64,000 nucleotides of DNA, taken from assembly GCF_042650565.1 (NCBI RefSeq), contig NZ_JBHSBH010000013.1:62001-126000 (forward strand). Direction: 5' to 3'. This document shows, in pieces, positions 16,818-25,003 of the stretch. This DNA comes from Nocardiopsis_B sediminis. GTDB taxonomy: Bacteria > Actinomycetota > Actinomycetes > Streptosporangiales > Streptosporangiaceae. Both the position numbers and the translations under genes were made by a program. The notes under the pieces were generated by a model. It was given only the letters and a program-made list of their open reading frames with translations. It was not told where the DNA came from and ran no database searches. How positions within the stretch are numbered: position 1 is the stretch's first letter; every line of letters starts with the position of its first letter.

Positions 16818-17462
16818 ATGCATACAACGCCGTCCGCCACAGATCGGGCCTATCAGTACACCAAGGACGCCATCCTCACCCGCCGCATCGCCGGCGGAGA
16901 GCTGGTCAGCGAGGGCGCCATCGCCGACGGAGTGGGCGTCTCGCGCACGCCCGTCCGCGAGGCGCTGCTGCGCCTGGAGGCCGAGGGGCTCGTCCGGCTC
17001 TACCCCAAGCGCGGCGCACTGGTCGTGCCCGTGTCGCAGGCCGAGATCGACGACGTCATCGAGACCCGCCGGCTCGTCGAGGGCTACACCGCCGAGCGCG
17101 CGGCCGCCGCGGAGCCCCAAGAGCGCGCGGCGCTCGCCGACCGCCTCGGCGAACTGCTCGACCGGATGCGCGTCGAGGCCGAGGGGGACCGCCGCGCCTT
17201 CATCGTCGCCGACCGCGACTTCCACCGGGCGATCGTGGCCGCAGCGGGCAACGAGATCTTCGCGACCCTCTACGACACACTGCGCGACCGGCAGCTGCGG
17301 ATGATGGAGGAGGGGACCCGCACGGTGGCCCGCATGCGCGCCAACATCGACGAGCACGCCGAGATCCTCGCCGCCGTCCGCTCCGGCGACCCCGACGCGG
17401 CGCGCGGCGCCGTCCGGGCGCACATGGACTCCGCGGCGCGCCTGCTGGGGGCCCGCCGATGA
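16818..17462 (+). CDS. GntR-family regulator, FadR (FCD) subfamily
   Basis: 214 residues. The winged HTH is at about 10-75 (ITRRIAGGEL-like dimer strand, then GVSRTPVREALLRLEAEGLV). An all-helical FCD domain follows (about 80-205) with the metal-site pattern DRDFHRAIVAAAGN, later DEHAEILAAV and HMDSAARLL. FCD members sense carboxylate or sugar-acid ligands through a metal held by Asp and His residues, which appear present. Its stop overlaps the start of the MFS gene by four bases (ATGA), so the two form one operon. Probably autoregulated. Confidence 0.9.
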   Translation: MHTTPSATDRAYQYTKDAILTRRIAGGELVSEGAIADGVGVSRTPVREALLRLEAEGLVRLYPKRGALVVPVSQAEIDDVIETRRLVEGYTAERAAAAEPQERAALADRLGELLDRMRVEAEGDRRAFIVADRDFHRAIVAAAGNEIFATLYDTLRDRQLRMMEEGTRTVARMRANIDEHAEILAAVRSGDPDAARGAVRAHMDSAARLLGARR

Positions 17463-18796
17463 GCACCGAGACGACGGGCGGGCACCTGCGCGGCCGGTCA
17501 TCGGGTGATGGGGTGACACCTTCCTCCCCTTCTCCTGCCGCCAGCGCTCCCACCACCACCGTGCTCGCCGCTCCCGCGGCCGAACCCCCGGGCGGCGCGC
17601 GCGCCTGGCTCGTGTGGGCGATCGCGGTCGGCGTCTACTTCCTGGCCATGTTCCACCGCAACGGGCTGGCCGTCGCCGCGCTGGAGGCCCAGCAGCGCTT
17701 CGACGTGGGCCCCGCCGTCCTGTCGCTGCTGCCGATGGTGCAGCTCCTGGTCTACGTCGTGCTCCAGGTCCCCGCGGGGCTGATGGCCGACCGCATCGGG
17801 CCGCGTGCGTCGCTGCTGATGGGGCTGGCCGCGATGGCAGCGGGCGTCGCCATGTTCGCGGTCGCCCCCGATATCCGGGTGGCGATCGCCGGGCGCGTGC
17901 TCATCGGTCTCGGCGACGCGGTGACCTTCCTCAACGTCATCCGCATCGGCGCCCTGTGGTTCCCGCGCGCCCGCTATGCCCTCATCAGCTCGCTCACCGC
18001 GCTGGTCGGCGGCGTCGGCCAGCTCTCCAGCGTCGCCCCGCTGTCCGCCGCCCTGCACGGCCTGGGCTGGATGTGGGCGTTCCTCGGTGCGTCCGCGGTC
18101 AGCGTCGCGATGATGGTGCTGGTGCTGCTGGCCGTCCGCGACCGCCCGCAGGGCAGCGGGGACACCCACCCCCACCCGCCGGTGAAGGCGTGGGCGAGCA
18201 TCGTCGAGGCGCTGAAGGCGCGCGGGCCCCGGGTCGGCATGGCCTGCCACGCCGCCGTCATGGCGCCCTACACCATGCTCGCCGTCCTGTGGGGGTACCC
18301 GTTCCTGGTCGAGGGCGTGGGGCTCGCACCCGCGACGGCCGGGCTCCTGCTGTCGGGGCTGGGGGTGGGGGTGCTGTGGATCTCGCCGGTGCTGGGTGCG
18401 CTGGTGGGCCGGGCGCCCGGGATCCGGCGGCCCTTCGCCATGGTGCTGGTGACCCTGTTCGGCGTCGCCTGGGTGTCCCTCGTGGCCTGGCCGGGCGGGC
18501 TGCCGCCCACCCCCGTGATCGTCGCCGTCCTGGTGGTGAGCGCGGCCGGGCAGGTCATGGCGCCCGCGCTGTCCTTCGACTTCGCGCGCGACGGCCTGCC
18601 GGCGCACCGCACCGGCGTGGCGTCGGGGCTGGTGAACATGAGCGGGTTCACCACAACGGTGGTGGCCACGGTCGGCGCCGGGATCATCCTGGAGGCGGGC
18701 GGCGGGTTCCAGGCGGCCTTCATCCCGCTCGCCGCCACCACCGCGGTCTCGGCGGTGGTCACCGTCGCGATGCTGTGGCGCTACCCGCGGCCCTGA
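17459..18796 (+). CDS. MFS transporter in operon with GntR regulator
   Basis: 445 residues, 12 predicted membrane helices after a 45-residue disordered N-terminus. The loop 2-3 signature is GLMADRIGPRASLLMGLAAM, and the first helix has the AMFHRNGLAVAA motif of the anion/organic-acid MFS group. The start ATG overlaps the gntR stop. The FCD regulator beside it suggests import of a carboxylate or related metabolite, but the substrate cannot be read from sequence. Confidence 0.85.
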   Translation: MSTETTGGHLRGRSSGDGVTPSSPSPAASAPTTTVLAAPAAEPPGGARAWLVWAIAVGVYFLAMFHRNGLAVAALEAQQRFDVGPAVLSLLPMVQLLVYVVLQVPAGLMADRIGPRASLLMGLAAMAAGVAMFAVAPDIRVAIAGRVLIGLGDAVTFLNVIRIGALWFPRARYALISSLTALVGGVGQLSSVAPLSAALHGLGWMWAFLGASAVSVAMMVLVLLAVRDRPQGSGDTHPHPPVKAWASIVEALKARGPRVGMACHAAVMAPYTMLAVLWGYPFLVEGVGLAPATAGLLLSGLGVGVLWISPVLGALVGRAPGIRRPFAMVLVTLFGVAWVSLVAWPGGLPPTPVIVAVLVVSAAGQVMAPALSFDFARDGLPAHRTGVASGLVNMSGFTTTVVATVGAGIILEAGGGFQAAFIPLAATTAVSAVVTVAMLWRYPRP

Positions 18797-18799
18797 CGC

Positions 18800-19009
18800 T
18801 CACAGCAGGTCTGTGTCGCTCCGCGGGCGCTCCTCGCCGCGCCGGCCCCGCGTCACCATGACCACCAGGGTGAGCACGATGACGGCCGCACCGGCGAGCA
18901 TGAAGATCACGCCGATGGCCCCGAGGTCCAACGCGGCGATATCGGCGGTGATGCCGTACCGCAGCACCGCCCCGACGACGATCAGGAAGATTCCGAGCCC
19001 GATTCCCAT
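18800..19009 (-). CDS. DUF6458-family small membrane protein
   Basis: 69 residues, two membrane helices (about 2-18 and 29-52), ending in a basic/acidic tail (TRGRRGEERPRSD). The start MGIGLGIFLIVVGAVLRYGI and the DLGAIGVIFMLAGA block match DUF6458, a small actinobacterial membrane family of unknown role. GGAGG lies upstream of ATG 19009. It ends three bases from the stop of the convergent MFS gene, leaving no room for a terminator between them. Confidence 0.8.
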   Translation of the reverse strand: MGIGLGIFLIVVGAVLRYGITADIAALDLGAIGVIFMLAGAAVIVLTLVVMVTRGRRGEERPRSDTDLL

Positions 19010-19197
19010 CTGCTGCCTCCGCTGGGGGGTGGCGAGTGCGCGCTTCCCCCTTGGCTTACCCCGTTGCGCGGCGGGCATCACGGTGCGCGCCGGGGCGGTC
19101 GGCGTCGATGTCGGGGGGCCGGAGGCGAGGGCGGTCGGTCAGCGCCCGCGCCCCCGGCCCGTGGAGCGCATCCCTGGTGGGGCAGGGGTGCGACGGG

Positions 19198-21021
19198 TCA
19201 GAAGGCCGACTCGGGGACGTCCATCAGGTCCAGCGTGACGTTCTCGGCGATCGCGCGCTCGGCCGAGACGCGCGGCAGGATCTGGTCGGCGAAGAACCGC
19301 GCCGCGGCGATCTTGCCGGTGTAGAAGTCGGCGTCGGCCGGCCCGGCCCCGTCGATCGCGGCGAGGGCGACCTCGGCCTGGCGCAGCAGCAGCCAGCCCA
19401 GGACCACGTCGCCGACCGCCATGAGCAGCCGGGTCGCGTTCAGCCCGACCTTGTACAGCTCCTGCGGCTCCTCGGTGGAGGCGAGCGCGTGGCCGACCAT
19501 GACCTCGACGATCTTCTCGACGTCGGCGGCGGCGTCGGCCAGCACCGCGCGCTCCTCCTTCAGGCGCCCGTTGCCGTCCTCGCCCGACGCGAACCCCTTG
19601 ATCTCGCCCATCAGCGCGCCGAAGGCCTGGCCGTTGTTGCGCACGATCTTGCGGAAGAAGAAGTCCTGCGCCTGGATCGCCGTGGTGCCCTCGTAGAGGG
19701 TGTCGATCTTGGCGTCGCGGATGTACTGCTCGATCGGGTAGTCCTGGAGGTACCCGGACCCGCCGAGGGTCTGGAGCGACTCCGCGAGCAGCGCGTAGGA
19801 GCGCTCCGAGCCCACCCCCTTGACGATCGGCAGCAGCAGGTCGTTGAGCGCGTCGGCCGCCGAGTGGTCCTCGCCGTTGTGCTTGGCGATCTGCACCTCG
19901 TCCTGCTTGCTCGCGGTGAAGACGACCAGGGCGCGCAGCGCCTCGGCGTAGGCCTTCTGCGTCATGAGGCTGCGGCGCACATCGGGGTGGCGCGTGATGG
20001 CCACGCGGGGCGCGGTCTTGTCGGCCATCTGCGTGAGGTCGGCGCCCTGCTTGCGCTCCTTGGCGTACTCCAGGGCGTTCAGGTAGCCGGTGGACAGCGT
20101 GGCGATGGCCTTGGTGCCGACCATCATCCGGGCGTTCTCGATGATCAGGAACATCTGCCGGATGCCGTCGTGCTTGTCGCCGACCAGGTAGCCGATGGCG
20201 GGGTGCTCGGCGCCGAACGTCAGCTCGCAGGTGGTCGACGCCTTGAGGCCCATCTTGTGCTCGACATTGGTGGCGTAGACGCCGTTGCGCTCGCCCACGG
20301 TTCCGTCCTCGTCCACCAGGAACTTCGGCACCAGGAACAGCGAGAGGCCCTTGGTGCCGGGCTTGGCCCCCTCGGGGCGGGCGAGCACCAGGTGGAAGAT
20401 GTTCTCGGTGATGTCCTGCTCGCCGGAGGTGATGAACCGCTTGACGCCCTCGATGTGCCAGGTGCCGTCGCCCTGGTCGATCGCCTTGGTGCGGCCCGCG
20501 CCGACGTCGGAGCCCGCGTCGGGCTCGGTGAGCACCATGGTGGCGCCCCAGTCGTTGTCGATGGCCTGCTGGGCGAACCGCTTCTGGGCGTCGTTGCCCT
20601 CCAGGTAGAGGACGTTGGCGAAGCCGGGGCCGGCCGCGTAGATGTGCACGGCGGGGTTGGCGCCGAGGATCAGCTCGGACGCCGCCCAGTACAGCGACCG
20701 CGGCGCACCCAGGCCGCCCAGCTCCGGGGGGAGGTCCAGGTTGAACCAGCCGGCGTCCATGAAGGCGCGGTAGGACTTCTTCAGGCTCTCGGGGATGGCG
20801 ACGGTGCGGGTCGCCGGGTCGTAGACCGGGGGGTTGCGGTCGGCGTCCTCGAAGGACTCGGCCACGACCCCGGTGGCGAGCCGGTCGACCTCGTCGAGAA
20901 TCGTGCGGGCCGTGTCCTCGTCCAGCTCCTCGAACGGGCCCTCACCCAGCACGTCCTGGCGCCTGAACACCTCAAACAGGTTGAATTCGAGGTCACGGAG
21001 GTTGCTCTTGTAGTGCGTCAT
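19198..21021 (-). CDS. Acyl-CoA dehydrogenase (FadE type, 607 residues)
   Basis: Flavoenzyme for the first step of beta-oxidation. The N-terminal extension (about 1-80) and the C-terminal Acyl-CoA_dh_C-like domain (about 470-600) place it in the long FadE5-like class. FAD/substrate motifs include MVLTEPDAGSDVGAGRT (about 160-176) and WHIEGVKRFITSGEQD. The catalytic base is probably the Glu in DTLYEGTTAIQAQD. Upstream is a clear dyad (21070-21108), suggesting a TetR-type repressor. Electrons would pass to ETF and then to an EtfD such as that at 33191. Confidence 0.93.
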   Translation of the reverse strand: MTHYKSNLRDLEFNLFEVFRRQDVLGEGPFEELDEDTARTILDEVDRLATGVVAESFEDADRNPPVYDPATRTVAIPESLKKSYRAFMDAGWFNLDLPPELGGLGAPRSLYWAASELILGANPAVHIYAAGPGFANVLYLEGNDAQKRFAQQAIDNDWGATMVLTEPDAGSDVGAGRTKAIDQGDGTWHIEGVKRFITSGEQDITENIFHLVLARPEGAKPGTKGLSLFLVPKFLVDEDGTVGERNGVYATNVEHKMGLKASTTCELTFGAEHPAIGYLVGDKHDGIRQMFLIIENARMMVGTKAIATLSTGYLNALEYAKERKQGADLTQMADKTAPRVAITRHPDVRRSLMTQKAYAEALRALVVFTASKQDEVQIAKHNGEDHSAADALNDLLLPIVKGVGSERSYALLAESLQTLGGSGYLQDYPIEQYIRDAKIDTLYEGTTAIQAQDFFFRKIVRNNGQAFGALMGEIKGFASGEDGNGRLKEERAVLADAAADVEKIVEVMVGHALASTEEPQELYKVGLNATRLLMAVGDVVLGWLLLRQAEVALAAIDGAGPADADFYTGKIAAARFFADQILPRVSAERAIAENVTLDLMDVPESAF

Positions 21022-21069
21022 GGCGCGCCCCGCCGTCTCCTGTCCGCTGTGCCCGCGGGCACACGCGAT

Positions 21070-21108
21070 CTACTGACTGGTAACAAATTCGATGTTACTA
21101 CCCAGTAG
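21070..21108 (-). promoter_or_regulatory. Operator dyad upstream of the acyl-CoA dehydrogenase
   Basis: A long imperfect palindrome centred on 21089. Outer arms CTACTG / CAGTAG (21070-21075, 21103-21108) and inner arms GTAACA / TGTTAC (21080-21085, 21093-21098) share one centre. It begins 49 bases before the start codon, a usual place for a repressor site. Confidence 0.65.
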
Positions 21109-21224
21109 AGCAGGGCGCCAGCGACACGGGGCGCGAATCAACCACGAACGTCTCATTGGGTGGCCAAAACGCACATTACGTCACTCTCGATATTTTGTCA
21201 GTGACCCTCGGTAGCGTGCGCCGC

Positions 21225-22097
21225 ATGCCCTCATACGAGCATGAGGTCCTCATCGACCTCTTCCGCCAAGAACCGGAGCTGGCCCCGGAGATGCTTTCCG
21301 GCATCCTCGGGGTCGAGGTCCCCGACCACACCAAGACCGAAGTCGAGAACGTCGACCTGACCGACGTCCGACCAACCGAGTACCGGGCCGACATGGCCGT
21401 CAGCGTCCGCAACACGGACCGCGAGATGGCGATCATCATCGAGGTCCAGCGCAAGCGGACCAACACCAAACGGCTGAGCTGGCCCGTCTACATCACAACG
21501 ATGCGGTCCCGGCTCGGCTGCCCCACCGTCCTGATGGTCGTGTGCCCCGACGCCTCGACCGCCAAGTGGTGCGCCGAGCCGATCGAGATCGGCCACCCTG
21601 GCATGGTCCTCACGCCGATCGTCCTGGGGCCCGACCAGGTCCCGGTGGTCACCGACTCCGACGAGGCCCGGGCACACTCGGAGATCTCGGTGCTCTCGGC
21701 CCTCATCCACTGCGACACCCACCCGGCCGTCCTCGATGCGTTCGCGGAGGCCCTGGAAACGCTCGACCCCGAAAAGGGGCGGCTCTACCATGATTACGTG
21801 GTCGGCAACATGCCGACGCGCGCTCGCCTGCACTGGAGGAACCTCATGGCGACCAAGACCTACGAGTGGAAGAGCGACTTCGCTCGCCGGTACCTGGCCG
21901 AGGGCAAGGCCGAGGGCAAGGCCGAGGGCAAGGCCGAAGGTGAGGCACGGGCCATCCTCACCGTCTTGGCCGCACGGGGGATCCCCGTCTCGGACGAGGC
22001 GAAGGATCGCATCACCTCCTGCTCCGACCCTGAGCTGCTCGATGTGTGGGTCGGTCGGAGCGCACTCGTGGAGACGGCCGATGACCTCTTCGTCTGA
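21225..22097 (+). CDS. Rpn-like PD-(D/E)XK nuclease-family protein
   Basis: 290 residues of a type much expanded in actinomycetes, related to Rpn/YhgA transposase-like nucleases. The nuclease core has Asp56 (EYRADMAVSV) and Glu73-X-Gln75 (MAIIIEVQRKR), the D...ExQ form of the PD-(D/E)XK site. A linker of AEGK repeats (about 226-242) leads to a C-terminal helical domain (243-290) ending ETADDLFV. ATG 21225 fits the family start; an upstream in-frame start at 21156 would add 23 residues. The next gene overlaps it by 17 bases and repeats its C-terminal domain. In E. coli, Rpn proteins are toxic DNases used in phage defence. Confidence 0.8.
   Translation: MPSYEHEVLIDLFRQEPELAPEMLSGILGVEVPDHTKTEVENVDLTDVRPTEYRADMAVSVRNTDREMAIIIEVQRKRTNTKRLSWPVYITTMRSRLGCPTVLMVVCPDASTAKWCAEPIEIGHPGMVLTPIVLGPDQVPVVTDSDEARAHSEISVLSALIHCDTHPAVLDAFAEALETLDPEKGRLYHDYVVGNMPTRARLHWRNLMATKTYEWKSDFARRYLAEGKAEGKAEGKAEGEARAILTVLAARGIPVSDEAKDRITSCSDPELLDVWVGRSALVETADDLFV
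21900..21935 (+). repeat. Three tandem 12-bp units in the Rpn linker
   Basis: GAGGGCAAGGCC occurs three times in a row, with a decayed fourth copy after it. Each codes for Glu-Gly-Lys-Ala. It encodes the flexible charged hinge between the nuclease and C-terminal domains and is prone to copy-number change without frameshift. Confidence 0.85.
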
Positions 22098-22362
22098 CCA
22101 GAGCGAGACCGCCACTCACGACCTGTGGCAGCAGACCGCTCAGCAGTTCGCGGAAGCGCACATGGCCGCGGGCCTCCTGATGAGGGTCAGCATCACCAAA
22201 GCGATCAAGCAAGAGGATCTCCTCCTGTTCTTGAAGGCCAGGGGGGTACAGGTTCCCTTGGAAGCCAAAGATCGCATCTACGATTGCGACAAGCTGGGTC
22301 AGCTCAATTCGTGGATGAGGAAGGCTGCGACCGTGCAGTCAGCCGATGAGCTCTTCGTCTGA
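22081..22362 (+). CDS. Stand-alone C-terminal domain of Rpn-like protein (possible antitoxin)
   Basis: 93 residues. The last 48 align without gaps to the last 48 of the preceding Rpn-like protein, with about 22 identities by eye, including LxARG, EAKDRI, the following Cys, and the ending ADxLFV. Residues 1-45 are different and lack any nuclease motif. ATG 22081 lies inside the upstream gene's last codons (17-base overlap) with GGAGA seven bases before it, so translation is probably coupled. In E. coli rpn genes, a C-terminal fragment made from an internal start inhibits the full-length nuclease. A decayed tandem paralogue is the alternative. Confidence 0.7.
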   Translation: MTSSSDQSETATHDLWQQTAQQFAEAHMAAGLLMRVSITKAIKQEDLLLFLKARGVQVPLEAKDRIYDCDKLGQLNSWMRKAATVQSADELFV

Positions 22363-22385
22363 CGGCTGTCAGGCGTGAACTCGAA

Positions 22386-22413
22386 GGCCGTCGGCGTGCT
22401 TGCGCCGACGGCC
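22386..22413. terminator. Rho-independent-like terminator
   Basis: Perfect 11-bp stem (GGCCGTCGGCG / CGCCGACGGCC) with a six-base loop, then GTTCTGTTCG on the plus strand. It follows the Rpn pair and faces the convergent PepSY gene, so it can end both. Confidence 0.8.
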
Positions 22414-22445
22414 GTTCTGTTCGAGTAGGGGACCCCAGATGGGCG

Positions 22446-24146
22446 TTAGGAGGCGCGATCGGGGTGAGGCGCGTCCGCGTCGGCTTCTCTGCGCAGGTGG
22501 CGGGCGGTGAGGATCAGGTCGAGGATCAGGAACATCAGCAGTGACGCCCCGAAGAGCGGGAAGAAGTAGCCGATCGCGACCGCGACCGCGATGACCGGCA
22601 GCCGGATCCGCCACGGCAGGGCGGACCAGGCGCCGCGGGGGAACGGGCGGCCCATTGCGAAGCCGGTCGCTGCGGACGGGCGGCGCTGCCACCACATGCG
22701 GTAGCCCAGGACGATGACGGTGATCAGGCCGATCGCGACCGCTGTGAGGAAGAGCTGGTTGGGCAGGCCGAACAGCAGCCCCATGTGGGCGTCGATCCCC
22801 CACCGCGTCATCTTCGCCATGAAGGGGTAGTCGGCGAAGCGCACCTCGTCGGTGACGACCCCGCTGGGCGCGTGGACGGCCACGGCGTCGTGCTGGGTCG
22901 GCCACCGTGCTCCGGTCTCCTGCACCGTGTGGGACGCCCCCTCCACGGGCGGGTAGACGATCTCCACGCCGCCTTCCAGCCCCGCGTCGCGGGCGACGGC
23001 CAGGACCCGGTCCACGCCGACGTCGACTCCGTCGACGATGAGGTCGTCCTCTTCGCCGTGGCCGCCGCCGTGCCCGCTCTCGGTCTCCCCGGCGCCTTCC
23101 CCGTCTGAGGCTTCCCCGGCTCCGCCCTCTTCCCCGTGGCCACCCCCTTCGTCGTGATCGGGGCCGTCGGCGGCGGGCGCCCGTGCGCTGTCGCCGTGTC
23201 CGGAGTGCCCGGAGTCGCCGGATCCCCCGGTGTCGTCGGTGCCGTCGCCGTAGGAGGCGAGGGGGTAGGCCGAGACCGCGGGCGTGTGCCAGTTCAGCTG
23301 GGCGCGGAGCGCCTCGATGTTGGCGCCCGCGAACCGCGACCAGCTCAGCCCGGTCGCCGAGATCGCCACCACCACGACCACGATCCATAGCCCCACCGAC
23401 CCGTGCCACGACATGGTCCGGCGCCGTCCGGTGGCCCCGGGTTCCGGGGTCAGGAGCGTCCGGGCGCCCCGCTTGGCGCGCGTACGTGAGATCCACAGCG
23501 CCGCGCCACCGAGCGCGACCACCCACATCCAGCTCGCCGCCAGCTCGCTGTAGACCCGGCCGGCCTCGCCGAGGTGCAGGTTGCGGTGGAGCTCGGAGAT
23601 CCAGGAGCGGACGGGTAGGGCGGCGCTGCTGCCATAGCTGTCCAGCGCACCGAGGACCTCGCCGGTGTAGGGGTCGACGAAGACGCCGAGGCGGTGGCTC
23701 TCGGCCAGGCCGGGGACGTCGAGCAGGACGCGCGTGCTCTCGCCGGGCCCGGCGGCCGGCCGCACAGCGCTCAGTGTCCCCTCGGGGTGGGCCTCCGTCG
23801 CGGCCGCCACCTGCTCGCCGAGGGCGACCTGGCCGTCGCCGACCGGGACGCGCAGCACGTCGGCGTAGAGCGCCTGTTCCAGCTGTGGGGTGTAGACGTA
23901 GAGCAGCCCGGTCACGGCCGCGACCAGGATGAACGGCGCGACGAGGATTCCGGCGTAGAAGTGCAGCCGCAGCAGGCCGGGCCGCAGCAGCGACCAGGCA
24001 GAGCGCCGCTGTGCGGTGGGGGAGTCGGAGGAAGAGGCGGAGAGGTCCGCGGCTCCATCAGGTGGTGCAGGGGGAGAGGCGGAGGGGTCCGCTGCTCCGC
24101 CGGTGGGGGGTTGGGGGAGGCGCGCGGTGTGTTCATCGGGCGTCAT
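22446..24146 (-). CDS. PepSY-associated TM protein with His-rich loop
   Basis: 566 residues with four or five membrane helices (about 62-86, 203-220, 250-270, 465-490, 525-555) in the layout of PepSY_TM (PiuB-like) proteins. A PepSY-type domain (VPVGDGQVALGEQVAAATEA onward) lies between helices 1 and 2, with LHRNLHLGEAGRVYSEL before helix 2. An external stretch at about 300-367 is very rich in His, Asp, Glu and Gly (SGHSGHGD, HDEGGGHGEE, SGHGGGHGEED), which suggests metal binding. Such proteins are often iron- or copper-linked. ATG 24146. Preceded by a membrane gene in the same orientation. Confidence 0.83.
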   Translation of the reverse strand: MTPDEHTARLPQPPTGGAADPSASPPAPPDGAADLSASSSDSPTAQRRSAWSLLRPGLLRLHFYAGILVAPFILVAAVTGLLYVYTPQLEQALYADVLRVPVGDGQVALGEQVAAATEAHPEGTLSAVRPAAGPGESTRVLLDVPGLAESHRLGVFVDPYTGEVLGALDSYGSSAALPVRSWISELHRNLHLGEAGRVYSELAASWMWVVALGGAALWISRTRAKRGARTLLTPEPGATGRRRTMSWHGSVGLWIVVVVVAISATGLSWSRFAGANIEALRAQLNWHTPAVSAYPLASYGDGTDDTGGSGDSGHSGHGDSARAPAADGPDHDEGGGHGEEGGAGEASDGEGAGETESGHGGGHGEEDDLIVDGVDVGVDRVLAVARDAGLEGGVEIVYPPVEGASHTVQETGARWPTQHDAVAVHAPSGVVTDEVRFADYPFMAKMTRWGIDAHMGLLFGLPNQLFLTAVAIGLITVIVLGYRMWWQRRPSAATGFAMGRPFPRGAWSALPWRIRLPVIAVAVAIGYFFPLFGASLLMFLILDLILTARHLRREADADAPHPDRAS

Positions 24147-24275
24147 GGATGGCTTCCTCGGCTGCTCGGCGGTGCGCTCGCGCACCGGGCGAGGGACATG
24201 GGGGAGGGGCCGCGCCCCGTTCGCGGGCACGCGGCACCGGGCCACGGCGCCTGCGGCGCCCACGGCCGGTGGATG

Positions 24276-24890
24276 TCAGATCAGCAAGGACGCGGGCGGC
24301 CCGCGGCGCACCACGCTGTGGCGCAGCACGAGCGTGCCCGCGGGCCGGACACCGGGGTCCGGGACGGGGGAGTGCCCGCTCGGGATGGCGGGCAGGGGGC
24401 GGCGCGGCCGGAGCAGGAGCACCCCGGACAGCAGGGTCCGCAGGTAGCGGGCCAAGGCGAAGGCGGCGCCCTCGCCCCGGTGCACCCACCAGGCGCACAG
24501 CAGCGCGGTCACCAGGTGCGCGACCGTCATCCAGGGGCCGGCGGAACCGCCGTCGGCCGGGAGGACGGTGAGCGCGGGGTGCGCGGCGGCGTGGAGGCCG
24601 CCGGAGAGCGGGGCGCTGCCCTGCTCCGCCGAGTGCGCGAGGCCGAACAGCAGGTGCAGCATGAGCTGCCCCCACACCATCCAGCCGCAGACGGCGCCCA
24701 GGCCGCGTTCCGCGCCCGCGGCCGCCCAGGTGATCGCGTAGATGAGTGCGTAGCCGGCCGCCAGACCGGTCACTGGAACCTCGTGCCCCGATGTCAGAGT
24801 GTGCCCGGCAGCGGACACGCCGACACACACCGCGGTGAACACCGCGGCCCGCGCGGACCGGAAAGCCGACACACCCGACATCCGGCCCAT
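24276..24890 (-). CDS. Integral membrane protein upstream of PepSY gene
   Basis: 204 residues, about five membrane helices. The HLLFGLAHSAEQ and HAAAHPALTVLPAD segments place histidines at membrane ends, and TVAHLVTALLCAWWVHRGEG follows. The C-terminal tail is basic (VLRHSVVRRGPP). This matches uncharacterised actinomycete membrane proteins commonly found next to PepSY or copper-handling genes. A joint role in metal handling is inferred from the pairing with the His-rich PepSY protein. The TM region carries no recognised enzyme motif. Confidence 0.65.
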   Translation of the reverse strand: MGRMSGVSAFRSARAAVFTAVCVGVSAAGHTLTSGHEVPVTGLAAGYALIYAITWAAAGAERGLGAVCGWMVWGQLMLHLLFGLAHSAEQGSAPLSGGLHAAAHPALTVLPADGGSAGPWMTVAHLVTALLCAWWVHRGEGAAFALARYLRTLLSGVLLLRPRRPLPAIPSGHSPVPDPGVRPAGTLVLRHSVVRRGPPASLLI

Positions 24891-25003
24891 CCTCGCACCG
24901 CCCGACCCCCGTGGGTATCCCGTCCCGGGGTATCGGTGTCCGCCAGGAGGTCAGGGCCCGCCCATGAGGCCGGGGCGAGAAGGATCGTGCGACGTTGCGC
25001 GCC

